This document shows positions 1 to 5,210 of a DNA stretch of 5,632 nucleotides, in pieces. How positions within the stretch are numbered: position 1 is the stretch's first letter; the number at the start of each line of letters is the position of its first letter. Under the pieces are notes generated by a model. That model was not told the DNA's origin. It did not search any database and saw only the letters and a program-made list of their open reading frames with translations. Source of the stretch: Ruminococcus sp. GTDB taxonomy: Bacteria > Bacillota_A > Clostridia > Oscillospirales > Ruminococcaceae. The stretch lies in assembly GCA_017418765.1 (NCBI GenBank), contig JAFOMV010000076.1, forward strand, positions 1 to 5,632, read 5' to 3'. The position numbers and the translations under genes were made by a program.

Positions 1-168
1 GAAGGCTTCATCCACGCTACAGTAGGTCTTGAAAATCCCGATGAGGAATGTGACCTTGACTACTGTGCAAATAAAAACTATGAGCAGGAAGTCCGTGCAG
101 TTCTTTCAAATTCTCTCGGATTCGGCGGACATAATGCTACTCTCTGCTTCAAGAAGGCAGCAGAATAA
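1..168 (+). CDS. fabF: 3-oxoacyl-ACP synthase II, C-terminal fragment
   Basis: This is the last 55 codons of a beta-ketoacyl-ACP synthase II, the condensing enzyme that extends acyl-ACP with malonyl-ACP in cytosolic fatty-acid synthesis. The frame is open from the first base and ends in TAA at 166-168, followed at once by a second in-frame TAA (169-171). The fragment shows the family's C-terminal signature: a C-D-L-D-Y segment (residues 17-21 of the fragment), then [17 protein letters not shown] (residues 36-52), matching the glycine-rich NSFGFGGxN motif that closes the KAS II fold. The catalytic Cys and two His of the family lie upstream of the window and cannot be checked. It is followed by accB with 15 nt between genes, as in the Firmicute fab-acc cluster. 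FabB or FabF identity rests on this tail and the context. Confidence 0.93.
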   Translation, partial: EGFIHATVGLENPDEECDLDYCANKNYEQEVRAVLSNSLGFGGHNATLCFKKAAE

Positions 169-183
169 TAAGGAGGACATAAT

Positions 184-660
184 ATGAGCCAGATCTTAGA
201 TATGGTCGATATCGAGACCATCGAAAAGCTTGCTGATATAATCAATAAAAAGGAACTCTCAGAGCTGACTATCGCAGACGGTGACAGGACCATCACCATA
301 AAGGGCAAGAGACCTGTTCCGCCTCCGCCTGCTGCAATGCCTTTCATGGGTATGCCTGCACAGATGCCTTCTGCTCCCGAAGACGCTCTTTCCGAGACAG
401 AGGCAAATACCGCAGCAGAGATAAGCGGAAACATCGTAAAGGCGCCTATCGTAGGCACTTTCTATGCCGCTCCTTCACCTGACAAGCCGCCTTTCGTAAA
501 GATCGGCGATACCGTCAAGAAGGGCGATGTTATCATGATAATCGAGAGCATGAAGCTGATGAACGAGATACAGTCCGACTACGACGGTGTTGTTGACAGC
601 ATCCTCGTTTCCGACGGTCAGACTGTTGAATTCGATCAGCCTGTCATGGTCATAAAGTAA
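184..660 (+). CDS. accB: Biotin carboxyl carrier protein of acetyl-CoA carboxylase
   Basis: The product (158 aa) is the biotin-bearing subunit of acetyl-CoA carboxylase. It moves carboxybiotin from AccC to the AccD-AccA carboxyltransferase in the cytosol. Residues 1-42 form the N-terminal domain. Residues 43-63 are a Pro/Ala/Met-rich flexible linker. From about residue 84 to 158 runs the biotinyl/lipoyl barrel. The biotinylation motif ESMKLMNEI is at 121-129, with Lys124 as the predicted biotinyl lysine. The segment TFYAAPSPDKPPF (92-104) matches the 'thumb' that marks true AccB proteins, as opposed to the carrier domains of pyruvate or propionyl-CoA carboxylases. The ATG at 184 is preceded by AGGAGG (171-176) with 7 nt spacing. 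Length is normal for the family. It lies between fabF and fabZ on the same strand, with no terminator visible on either side. Confidence 0.97.
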   Translation: MSQILDMVDIETIEKLADIINKKELSELTIADGDRTITIKGKRPVPPPPAAMPFMGMPAQMPSAPEDALSETEANTAAEISGNIVKAPIVGTFYAAPSPDKPPFVKIGDTVKKGDVIMIIESMKLMNEIQSDYDGVVDSILVSDGQTVEFDQPVMVIK

Positions 661-712
661 GCAGAAATCAGAAAGCAGTAGCTGCTGAATTAAATTGAAA
701 GAGAGAAAGATT

Positions 713-1162
713 ATGGCTGATATACTTATGGATCAGGAACAGATCAAGCAGGTGATACCTCACCGTGATCCTTTCCTGCTTATAGATGAGATAGTCGATA
801 TGGAAGTCGGCATTAAGGTACACGCAAGAAAATACATCAAGGAGGAGGACTTCTGGTTCAAGGGTCACTTCCCGGGATATCCCGTAACTCCCGGCGTTCT
901 CATGATAGAGATGCTGGCTCAGGCAGGCGCTGTATGCCTTCTCTCAAAGCCTGAGTTCAAGGGCAAGATAGGACTTTTCGGCGGTATCGACAAGGCTAAG
1001 TTCCGCAGACAGGTAGTACCCGGAGATGTTCTTGACCTTGAAGTTGAGATCACCCGTACAAGAGGACCTGTTGGCACAGGTACCTGCCTTGCTTCCGTTG
1101 GCGGAGAAAAGGCTGTTTCATGTGAGATAACTTTCATCGTTGCTGACGGGGACAAAAAGTGA
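713..1162 (+). CDS. fabZ: 3-hydroxyacyl-ACP dehydratase
   Basis: The product (149 aa) removes water from 3-hydroxyacyl-ACP to give trans-2-enoyl-ACP in the elongation cycle. It has a single hot-dog fold. IPHRDPFLLID (15-25) is the N-terminal signature. FKGHFPGYPVTPGVLMIEMLAQ (49-70) carries catalytic His52 and Glu66, aligning with His54 and Glu68 of Escherichia coli FabZ. The acidic residue and overall length favour FabZ over the isomerising FabA. I chose ATG 713 over an in-frame TTG at 695: the extra six residues are basic and unlike the family, and the purine tract GAGAGAAAG (701-709) sits just before 713. That ribosome site is weak compared with its neighbours, so this gene may lean on readthrough from accB. 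A later in-frame ATG at 728 has no ribosome site. Its place between accB and accC is standard for Firmicutes. Confidence 0.96.
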   Translation: MADILMDQEQIKQVIPHRDPFLLIDEIVDMEVGIKVHARKYIKEEDFWFKGHFPGYPVTPGVLMIEMLAQAGAVCLLSKPEFKGKIGLFGGIDKAKFRRQVVPGDVLDLEVEITRTRGPVGTGTCLASVGGEKAVSCEITFIVADGDKK

Positions 1163-1193
1163 TATCCGACAGTATAAAAGGAGATATACATTA

Positions 1194-2549
1194 ATGTTCA
1201 AAAAGATCCTTATCGCCAACAGAGGCGAGATAGCGGTGCGTATCATAAGAGCGTGCCGTGAGATTGGCATAAGGAGCGTTGCGGTATATTCTACCGCCGA
1301 CAGAACTACGCTCCATGCCCAGATAGCGGATGAAGCCGTATGCATAGGCCCTCCTGCTACCAAGGACAGCTACCTCAATATGAACGCTATCATTCAGGCT
1401 GCCATAAATACGGGCTGTGACGCTATACACCCCGGTTTCGGCTTCCTTTCTGAAAATGCCGAATTTGCAAGGCTCTGCGAGTCGTACGGGCTTGTATTCA
1501 TCGGCCCTTCCTACCACTCCATCGAGATGCTGGGCGACAAGGCTGCTGCGAAAGCTACAATGAAAGCTGCGGGCGTACCTGTTATCCCCGGCTCTGACGG
1601 CGCTGTAAGCTCAGTGGAGGAGGCAAGGCTTATTGCTGACAAGGCAGGCTATCCCGTACTTATCAAGGCAAGCGCAGGCGGCGGCGGACGAGGCATACGC
1701 CGTGTGGATTCTCCTGCGGAGCTTGAAGCACAGATGACAGCCGCTCAGCAGGAAGCAAAGAACTTCTTCGGCGATGATACTGTATACGTTGAGAAGTTCC
1801 TTATAAATCCACACCATGTCGAGATACAGATGATAGCCGATAAGCACGGTAATTATATACATCTCTGTGAGCGTGACTGCTCAATGCAGAGAAGGAACCA
1901 GAAAGTGCTTGAGGAATGTCCGAGCCCTATCGTAAGCCCTGAGCTTCGTGAGAAGATGGGTAATGCCGCTATTACAGCGGCTAAGGAATGCGGATACTAC
2001 AATGCAGGTACTATTGAATTCCTCGTTGATGAGAACCGTGATTTCTACTTCATGGAGATGAATACCCGTATACAGGTAGAGCATCCTATTACCGAGGAGG
2101 TAACAGGCTTCGACATAGTAAAGGCTCAGATAGAGATCGCAGCAGGATTACCCCTGAAAGTAAAGCAGGAGGATATCGTAATGCGTGGCCATGCGATAGA
2201 GTGCCGTATCAATGCCGAAGACCCTGAGCATAACTTCCGCCCATCACCGGGCACCATCACAGCTCTGTATATGCCGGGCGGCCCCGGAATACGTATCGAC
2301 GGCGCTGTATATCAGGGATATACCATTACCCCTTACTATGACTCAATGATAAGCAAGCTCATCGCTCACGGCTCTGACAGAGATGATGCCATCAACAAGA
2401 TGAGATGGGCACTTTCTGAATTTATAGTAGAGGGCGTTGAGACTAATATAGATTTCCAGCTCGGACTTATCCGGAATGCCGACTTCAAAAACGGCAATTA
2501 TGATATCGGCTTCCTTGGAAGATACATGGAAGACAAGAAGAATAAGTAA
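1194..2549 (+). CDS. accC: Acetyl-CoA carboxylase, biotin carboxylase subunit
   Basis: The product (451 aa, near the 449 aa of Escherichia coli AccC) carboxylates the biotin on AccB using ATP and bicarbonate. Domains in order are: the N-terminal pre-ATP-grasp domain (about 1-110, opening with KKILIANRGEIAVRI), the ATP-grasp domain (about 115-320) and the C-terminal biotin carboxylase domain (about 335-445). Visible functional residues are Lys116, Lys158, the Gly-rich lid GGGGRG (162-167), His208, Lys237, Glu275, Glu288, Asn290 and the catalytic set Arg292, Glu296 and Arg338; all expected positions are intact. No carrier or carboxyltransferase domain is fused, so this is the stand-alone acetyl-CoA type. 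ATG 1194 is preceded by AAGGAG (1178-1183) with 10 nt spacing. An in-frame TTG at 1140 lies inside fabZ and would add an unrelated 18-residue tail. The gene follows fabZ by 31 nt. Confidence 0.97.
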   Translation: MFKKILIANRGEIAVRIIRACREIGIRSVAVYSTADRTTLHAQIADEAVCIGPPATKDSYLNMNAIIQAAINTGCDAIHPGFGFLSENAEFARLCESYGLVFIGPSYHSIEMLGDKAAAKATMKAAGVPVIPGSDGAVSSVEEARLIADKAGYPVLIKASAGGGGRGIRRVDSPAELEAQMTAAQQEAKNFFGDDTVYVEKFLINPHHVEIQMIADKHGNYIHLCERDCSMQRRNQKVLEECPSPIVSPELREKMGNAAITAAKECGYYNAGTIEFLVDENRDFYFMEMNTRIQVEHPITEEVTGFDIVKAQIEIAAGLPLKVKQEDIVMRGHAIECRINAEDPEHNFRPSPGTITALYMPGGPGIRIDGAVYQGYTITPYYDSMISKLIAHGSDRDDAINKMRWALSEFIVEGVETNIDFQLGLIRNADFKNGNYDIGFLGRYMEDKKNK

Positions 2550-2563
2550 AGCGGTGAATAATA

Positions 2564-3415
2564 TTGTTTGAAGGTTTTTTTGACGTTGTAAAAAAACGTG
2601 CAAGGGGCGGCGAAGAAGAATACAAGCCGCCGATGTTCAAGTGCCCGAGATGCACTCAGACAAGCCCACTTTCCAGATATGAGGAGCTTCACAGAGTTTG
2701 CCCCAAGTGCAATTATCACGGCAGGCTATCGTCACAGGAGCGTATAGCTGTCACGGTAGACAAGGACAGCTTCAGGGAGCTTGACAGCACCATGAAAAGC
2801 GGCAATCCTCTTGATTTCCCCGATTATTCCGAGAAACAGGCTGAACTCAGGAACAACACAGGTCTGAATGACGCTGTTATCACAGGTACCGCCACTATCA
2901 AGGGTTCGCCTGTTGTGATCGGTATCATGGATTCCCGTTTCATGATGGGCAGCATGGGAAGCGTTGTAGGCGAGAAGATAACCCGTGCCTTTGAGTACGC
3001 AACAGAAAAAGGACTGCCCGTTGTTATGTTTACTGCGTCAGGCGGCGCACGTATGCAGGAGGGCATAGTTTCTCTCATGCAGATGGCAAAGACTTCGGGA
3101 GCAGTCAAGCTTCACAGCGAGGCAGGCGGACTTTATATATCAGTCATGACCGACCCGACCACAGGCGGTGTAACAGCAAGCTTTGCTTCACTCGGAGATA
3201 TAATCATAGCCGAGCCGAAAGTGCTCATTGGTTTCGCAGGAAGACGAGTTATCGAGGGAACTATCAAGCAGAGACTTCCCGAGGACTTCCAGCTTGCGGA
3301 ATTCATGCACGATAAAGGCTTCGTTGATATGATAGTCGAGCGCCGCAAGATGAGAAGCGTTCTCTCACATCTGCTGAAGCTTCACGGCTTCTATCCCAAG
3401 GAAAAGGAGGCCTGA
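2564..3415 (+). CDS. accD: Acetyl-CoA carboxylase carboxyltransferase, beta subunit
   Basis: The product (283 aa) pairs with AccA to transfer the carboxyl group from carboxybiotin to acetyl-CoA, forming malonyl-CoA. A short basic N-terminus (about 1-25) leads to a four-Cys zinc ribbon, C-X2-C-X15-C-X2-C, at Cys27, Cys30, Cys46 and Cys49. In Escherichia coli this ribbon is reported to bind nucleic acid and accD/accA mRNA. The crotonase-like fold follows, with the SGGARMQEG loop (159-167) and the TTGGVTAS loop (199-206). The start is TTG at 2564, read as Met: it has GGTGA (2553-2557) 6 nt upstream, it gives the family's usual M-F-x-x-F-F opening, and no upstream ATG fits. The gene begins 14 nt after accC ends. 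The TTG start and partial ribosome site suggest tempered translation. The last codons contain the accA ribosome site. Confidence 0.96.
   Translation: MFEGFFDVVKKRARGGEEEYKPPMFKCPRCTQTSPLSRYEELHRVCPKCNYHGRLSSQERIAVTVDKDSFRELDSTMKSGNPLDFPDYSEKQAELRNNTGLNDAVITGTATIKGSPVVIGIMDSRFMMGSMGSVVGEKITRAFEYATEKGLPVVMFTASGGARMQEGIVSLMQMAKTSGAVKLHSEAGGLYISVMTDPTTGGVTASFASLGDIIIAEPKVLIGFAGRRVIEGTIKQRLPEDFQLAEFMHDKGFVDMIVERRKMRSVLSHLLKLHGFYPKEKEA
3405..3410 (+). promoter_or_regulatory. accA ribosome-binding site embedded in the end of accD
   Basis: AGGAGG lies within the final Lys-Glu-Ala codons of accD, 8 nt before the accA ATG at 3419. The accD stop (3413-3415) falls between site and start. This layout suits translational coupling, which would help make the two carboxyltransferase subunits in equal amounts. 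The coupling itself is inferred. Confidence 0.8.
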
Positions 3416-3418
3416 GCC

Positions 3419-4225
3419 ATGGATGAGAAAAGAACAGCGTGGGAGCGTTTACAGCTTGTCCACACTAAGGGCAGACCTACCATAAAGGACTATATCCCAC
3501 AGATATTCACGGATTTCTACGAAATGCACGGTGACCGCCTTTGCGGTGACGACAAGGCTATCCTCGGAGGTATAGGCCGTCTTGACGGCAGACCTGTCAC
3601 CATTATCGCTCAGGTAAAGGGCAGGGATATCAACGAGAACAAGGCCTGCAATTTTGCAATGCCCCATCCCGAGGGCTACAGAAAGGCACTCCGCCTTGCA
3701 AGGCAGGCTGAGAAGTTCCACAGACCTGTTATCTGCTTCATAGATACTCCCGGTGCATTCTGCGGCGTTGCTGCCGAAGAAAGGGGACAGGGCGAGGCTA
3801 TCGCTAAGAATATAGCCGAATTCATGACTCTCCGCACACCGATAATATCTATCGTTCTCGGCGAAGGCGGAAGCGGCGGAGCTCTTGCTCTGGGTGTCTG
3901 CGATGAACTGGCTATGCTGGAAAATGCTGAATATTCCGTTCTTTCGCCAAGAGGATTCGCAAGTATTCTCTGGAAGGACGCATCCCGTGAACAGGAAGCC
4001 AGCGAAATAATGAAGATAACGGCTGAGGACATGGTGCGCCTTGGAGTTGCTGAAACTATAATCGAGGAGCCTCTCGGAGGCGCTCATAACGATTTAGACA
4101 AAATTTCAGAAAATATCAAGGAATATTTGTCACAAAAAATTCCTGAAAAATGCCAAAAAGATATTGACGTTTTGCTAAAAGAACGCTATACTAAATTTAG
4201 AAAAATCGGAGCGTTCATTGAATGA
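3419..4225 (+). CDS. accA: Acetyl-CoA carboxylase carboxyltransferase, alpha subunit
   Basis: The product (268 aa) is the partner of AccD in the malonyl-CoA-forming carboxyltransferase. Motifs include MPHPEGYRKALRLA (81-94), FIDTPGAFCGVAAEERGQGEAIA (107-129), the oxyanion-hole loop EGGSGGALALG (149-159), SPRGFASILWKDAS (176-189) and EPLGGAHND (217-225). It is about 50 residues shorter than Escherichia coli AccA (319 aa), chiefly because the N-terminal helical extension is missing, as in many Clostridia. The ATG at 3419 has a strong AGGAGG 8 nt upstream. The final 45 residues are Lys/Glu-rich helix and poorly conserved in the family. Their DNA drops abruptly to about 27% GC and uses TTA, TTG and CTA leucine codons that the rest of the gene largely avoids. 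That stretch contains a candidate promoter for acpP. Confidence 0.96.
   Translation: MDEKRTAWERLQLVHTKGRPTIKDYIPQIFTDFYEMHGDRLCGDDKAILGGIGRLDGRPVTIIAQVKGRDINENKACNFAMPHPEGYRKALRLARQAEKFHRPVICFIDTPGAFCGVAAEERGQGEAIAKNIAEFMTLRTPIISIVLGEGGSGGALALGVCDELAMLENAEYSVLSPRGFASILWKDASREQEASEIMKITAEDMVRLGVAETIIEEPLGGAHNDLDKISENIKEYLSQKIPEKCQKDIDVLLKERYTKFRKIGAFIE
4164..4192 (+). promoter_or_regulatory. Predicted vegetative sigma promoter for acpP, inside accA
   Basis: TTGACG (4164-4169) and TATACT (4187-4192) are separated by exactly 17 bp, a 10 of 12 match to the sigma-A/sigma-70 consensus. The start point would be near 4199, giving a leader of about 62 nt before the acpP ATG. It lies in the AT-rich tail of accA, with A-tracts directly upstream (4100-4159) that resemble an UP-element. 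There is no terminator between accA and acpP, so this would add to readthrough rather than replace it. Predicted from sequence only. Confidence 0.65.
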
Positions 4226-4261
4226 CCGGTTTTAATATAAATTACGATGGAGGATAAATAA

Positions 4262-4498
4262 ATGATTTTTGAAAAACTCAAGGATATCATTGCTGAACAG
4301 CTCAGCGTAGACGCAGATGAGGTTTCTATGGATTCCAATATCCAGGACGATCTCGGCGCTGATTCCCTTGATGTTGTTGATCTTATCACAACTATCGAGG
4401 ATGAATTTGATCTTTCTATCCCTGATGAGGCTGTAGAGGAGATCAAGACTGTAGGAGATATCGCAAACTATATCGAGAAGAATACAGACGCTGAATAA
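4262..4498 (+). CDS. acpP: Acyl carrier protein
   Basis: The product (78 aa) is a small acidic four-helix protein that carries acyl intermediates on a phosphopantetheine arm for all steps of fatty-acid synthesis. The attachment motif [11 protein letters not shown] (32-42) places the modified serine at Ser35. Downstream, [26 protein letters not shown] (46-71) is the classical ACP helix II-III region. ATG 4262 is preceded by GGAGG (4249-4253) at 8 nt. The gene lies 36 nt after accA and is followed directly by a strong terminator, so it is the last gene of the operon. In many Firmicute clusters an acpP instead sits near fabH/fabK at the front. A second acpP upstream of the window cannot be excluded. 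Its probable private promoter in accA would allow ACP to be made in excess of the enzymes. Confidence 0.97.
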   Translation: MIFEKLKDIIAEQLSVDADEVSMDSNIQDDLGADSLDVVDLITTIEDEFDLSIPDEAVEEIKTVGDIANYIEKNTDAE

Positions 4499-4506
4499 TA
4501 AAAGCG

Positions 4507-4535
4507 ATCCCCGACTTAAAGTCGGGGATATTTTT
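4507..4535 (+). terminator. Intrinsic terminator of the fab-acc-acpP operon
   Basis: ATCCCCGAC (4507-4515) pairs perfectly with GTCGGGGAT (4521-4529) around a five-base TTAAA loop; the inner TT/AA could also pair. After one A comes TTTTT (4531-4535). The stem is nine bp with a GC-rich core. It begins 9 nt after the acpP stop codon. Confidence 0.95.
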
Positions 4536-4564
4536 GTATATTCAGATATTTTATGCAGATAATA
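4536..4564 (+). promoter_or_regulatory. Possible forespore sigma-G-type promoter for spoVAC
   Basis: GTATA (4536-4540) fits the sigma-G -35 pattern GYATR. Seventeen bp later, GATAATA (4558-4564) matches six of seven positions of the -10 pattern CATnnTA. Such a promoter would suit spoVAC, whose homologues are made in the forespore. Against it, the predicted start would fall almost on the ribosome site at 4571, leaving a very short leader, and the -35 box abuts the preceding terminator. No good sigma-A promoter is visible in the same gap. Confidence 0.3.
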
Positions 4565-4584
4565 TCACTGAAGGAGTGGTATAC

Positions 4585-5028
4585 ATGAGAATTACACCTG
4601 AGATATACAGCAAAATGAGTGATAAAGCTTCACCGCCCTCAAAGTCAAAAGTAAACATTCCTATTGCTTTTGTTGTGGGAGGTCTTATCTGTGTGATAGG
4701 ACAATTTCTCATAACAGCGTACAAAAATATGGGTATGGATATTACTGACGCAGGCACATGGACTTCCATAACACTTGTAGCGGCAAGTGCATTGTGTACA
4801 GGTACAGGATGGTATCAGAAGCTGGCGAAACACGCAGGTGCAGGTACGCTTGTTCCCATCACAGGCTTTGCAAATGCAGTAAGCTCATCCGCCATAGAGA
4901 GCAGTACAGAGGGCTATGTGACAGGGGTAGGCACGAAGATATTCACGATAGCGGGGCCTGTTATCCTCTATGGGTGCACGGCTTCGGTGATATACGGCAT
5001 AGTTTATTATCTGTTCAACGGCGGTTAA
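4585..5028 (+). CDS. spoVAC: Stage V sporulation protein AC, dipicolinic-acid channel subunit
   Basis: The product (147 aa) belongs to the SpoVAC family, integral proteins of the spore inner membrane that take part in dipicolinic-acid uptake during sporulation and release at germination. After a polar N-terminus (1-23, with SPPSKSKVN at 16-24) come the hallmark AFVVGGLICVIGQ (28-40), a second hydrophobic segment (about 60-75), the conserved GAGTLVPITGFANAVSSSAIE (85-105), then TEGYVTGVGTKIFTIAGPVILYG (108-130) and a last hydrophobic stretch to about 143. The N-terminal extension and the VPITGFAN-SEG pattern favour SpoVAC over its shorter paralogue SpoVAE. ATG 4585 has AAGGAG (4571-4576) 8 nt upstream; an earlier in-frame start at 4534 would begin in the terminator U-tract and is rejected. 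Length matches the family (about 150). spoVAD and spoVAE are not adjacent: 4226-4584 and 5029-5509 hold neither. Confidence 0.9.
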   Translation: MRITPEIYSKMSDKASPPSKSKVNIPIAFVVGGLICVIGQFLITAYKNMGMDITDAGTWTSITLVAASALCTGTGWYQKLAKHAGAGTLVPITGFANAVSSSAIESSTEGYVTGVGTKIFTIAGPVILYGCTASVIYGIVYYLFNGG

Positions 5029-5031
5029 GAC

Positions 5032-5063
5032 AAAAAAATAAGCAAGGCCAAAAGCCTTGCTTA
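5032..5063 (-). terminator. Intrinsic terminator reading on the minus strand
   Basis: TAAGCAAGGC (5039-5048) and GCCTTGCTTA (5054-5063) form a perfect 10-bp stem with a CAAAA loop (plus-strand reading). The seven-A run at 5032-5038 becomes a seven-U tail on the minus strand. In the plus direction only two T residues follow the stem core before AACTTAAAC, so it would be a poor terminator for spoVAC. It is well placed to end the predicted minus-strand RNA. Confidence 0.8.
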
Positions 5064-5118
5064 ACTTAAACAAAGAAAATAAATATGTGTAGAACAAAAG
5101 AAAGGAGACAACAAAACG

Positions 5119-5148
5119 AGTGTTAATAATTCGTGATTATTTAACACT
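5119..5148. repeat. Imperfect inverted repeat beside the two-way promoter
   Basis: AGTGTTAATAAT (5119-5130) and ATTATTTAACACT (5136-5148) are inverted copies differing by one extra base, around TCGTG. On the minus strand this is the predicted 5' hairpin of the small RNA. As DNA it covers the -35 box of the plus-strand promoter at 5141-5146, so it could also be an operator. Confidence 0.7.
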
Positions 5149-5169
5149 ATGTTTATTATACAGTATAAT
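5141..5169 (+). promoter_or_regulatory. Predicted plus-strand vegetative promoter, interleaved
   Basis: TTAACA (5141-5146), a 17-bp spacer and TATAAT (5164-5169) match 11 of 12 consensus positions. The start would be near 5176, giving a leader of over 330 nt to the next gene at 5510. It overlaps an opposing promoter. The near-palindromic sequence could produce one of the two matches incidentally, so activity is uncertain. Confidence 0.45.
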
Positions 5170-5183
5170 TGCCGAAACGTCAA
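5155..5183 (-). promoter_or_regulatory. Predicted minus-strand vegetative promoter for the small RNA
   Basis: Read on the minus strand, TTGACG (5183-5178) is followed after 17 bp by a perfect TATAAT (5160-5155), 11 of 12 consensus positions. The predicted start is near 5148, the first base of a hairpin. A terminator lies in the same orientation about 85 nt further on. Confidence 0.65.
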
Positions 5184-5192
5184 GTCAATTGA

Positions 5193-5210
5193 TGAAAAAT
5201 TAATTTTTCA
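5193..5210. repeat. Perfect 18-bp AT palindrome
   Basis: TGAAAAATTAATTTTTCA reads the same on both strands. It lies just downstream of the plus-strand promoter at 5141-5169 and just upstream of the minus-strand -35 box. It has only one G/C pair per arm. It could be a binding site for a dimeric regulator; its partner is unknown. It lacks the flanking U-run expected of a terminator. Confidence 0.5.

Larger units (their letters stand above)
5032..5148 (-). ncRNA. Predicted small regulatory RNA, about 117 nt
   Basis: This is predicted from four co-located signals on the minus strand. A near-consensus promoter (5183 to 5155) sets a start near 5148. A 12-bp hairpin with one bulged A and loop CACGA begins exactly there (5148-5136 pairing with 5130-5119). 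A U-rich, largely unpaired stretch follows (5118-5064) and includes UCUCCUUUC (5108-5100), complementary to strong Shine-Dalgarno sequences. An intrinsic terminator (5063-5032) ends it. The architecture of 5' hairpin, exposed pyrimidine tract and terminator resembles Gram-positive small RNAs that block ribosome sites. No open reading frame of note lies in it. It runs tail-to-tail with spoVAC and ends 3 nt from that stop codon, so readthrough would be antisense to spoVAC. I recognise no known RNA family. Alternatively the strand could simply hold an operator and a terminator without a stable RNA. Confidence 0.55.

Noticed and set aside
674..686. AGCAG-TAG-CTGCT hairpin between accB and fabZ
   Set aside because: A five-bp stem with a three-base loop and no T-run; too weak to call a terminator or attenuator.
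695..712. Upstream TTG start for fabZ
   Set aside because: The added MKERKI-like residues are not seen in the family, and the purine-rich site fits ATG 713.
1140..1193. Upstream TTG start for accC inside fabZ
   Set aside because: It would add 18 residues unlike any biotin carboxylase; ATG 1194 has AAGGAG at 10 nt and gives the standard N-terminus.
3449..4087. Open frame of 212 codons on the minus strand
   Set aside because: It lies wholly inside accA, has no ribosome site or family resemblance, and is Cys/Ser-rich as expected from reading a conserved gene backwards.
4534..4584. Longer spoVAC start in the terminator tail
   Set aside because: It begins inside the U-tract with no ribosome site; ATG 4585 has AAGGAG at 8 nt.
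4758..5069. Plus-strand frame of 103 codons overlapping spoVAC
   Set aside because: It is out of frame within spoVAC, basic and low in hydrophobic pattern, runs into the terminator hairpin and has no ribosome site.
5120..5203. Tiny plus-strand frame of 27 codons starting GTG after AAGGAG (5102-5107)
   Set aside because: The 12-nt spacing is too long, no plus-strand promoter precedes it, and its start lies in the inverted repeat. The purine tract is better explained as the complement of the small-RNA pyrimidine tract, though a peptide is not excluded.
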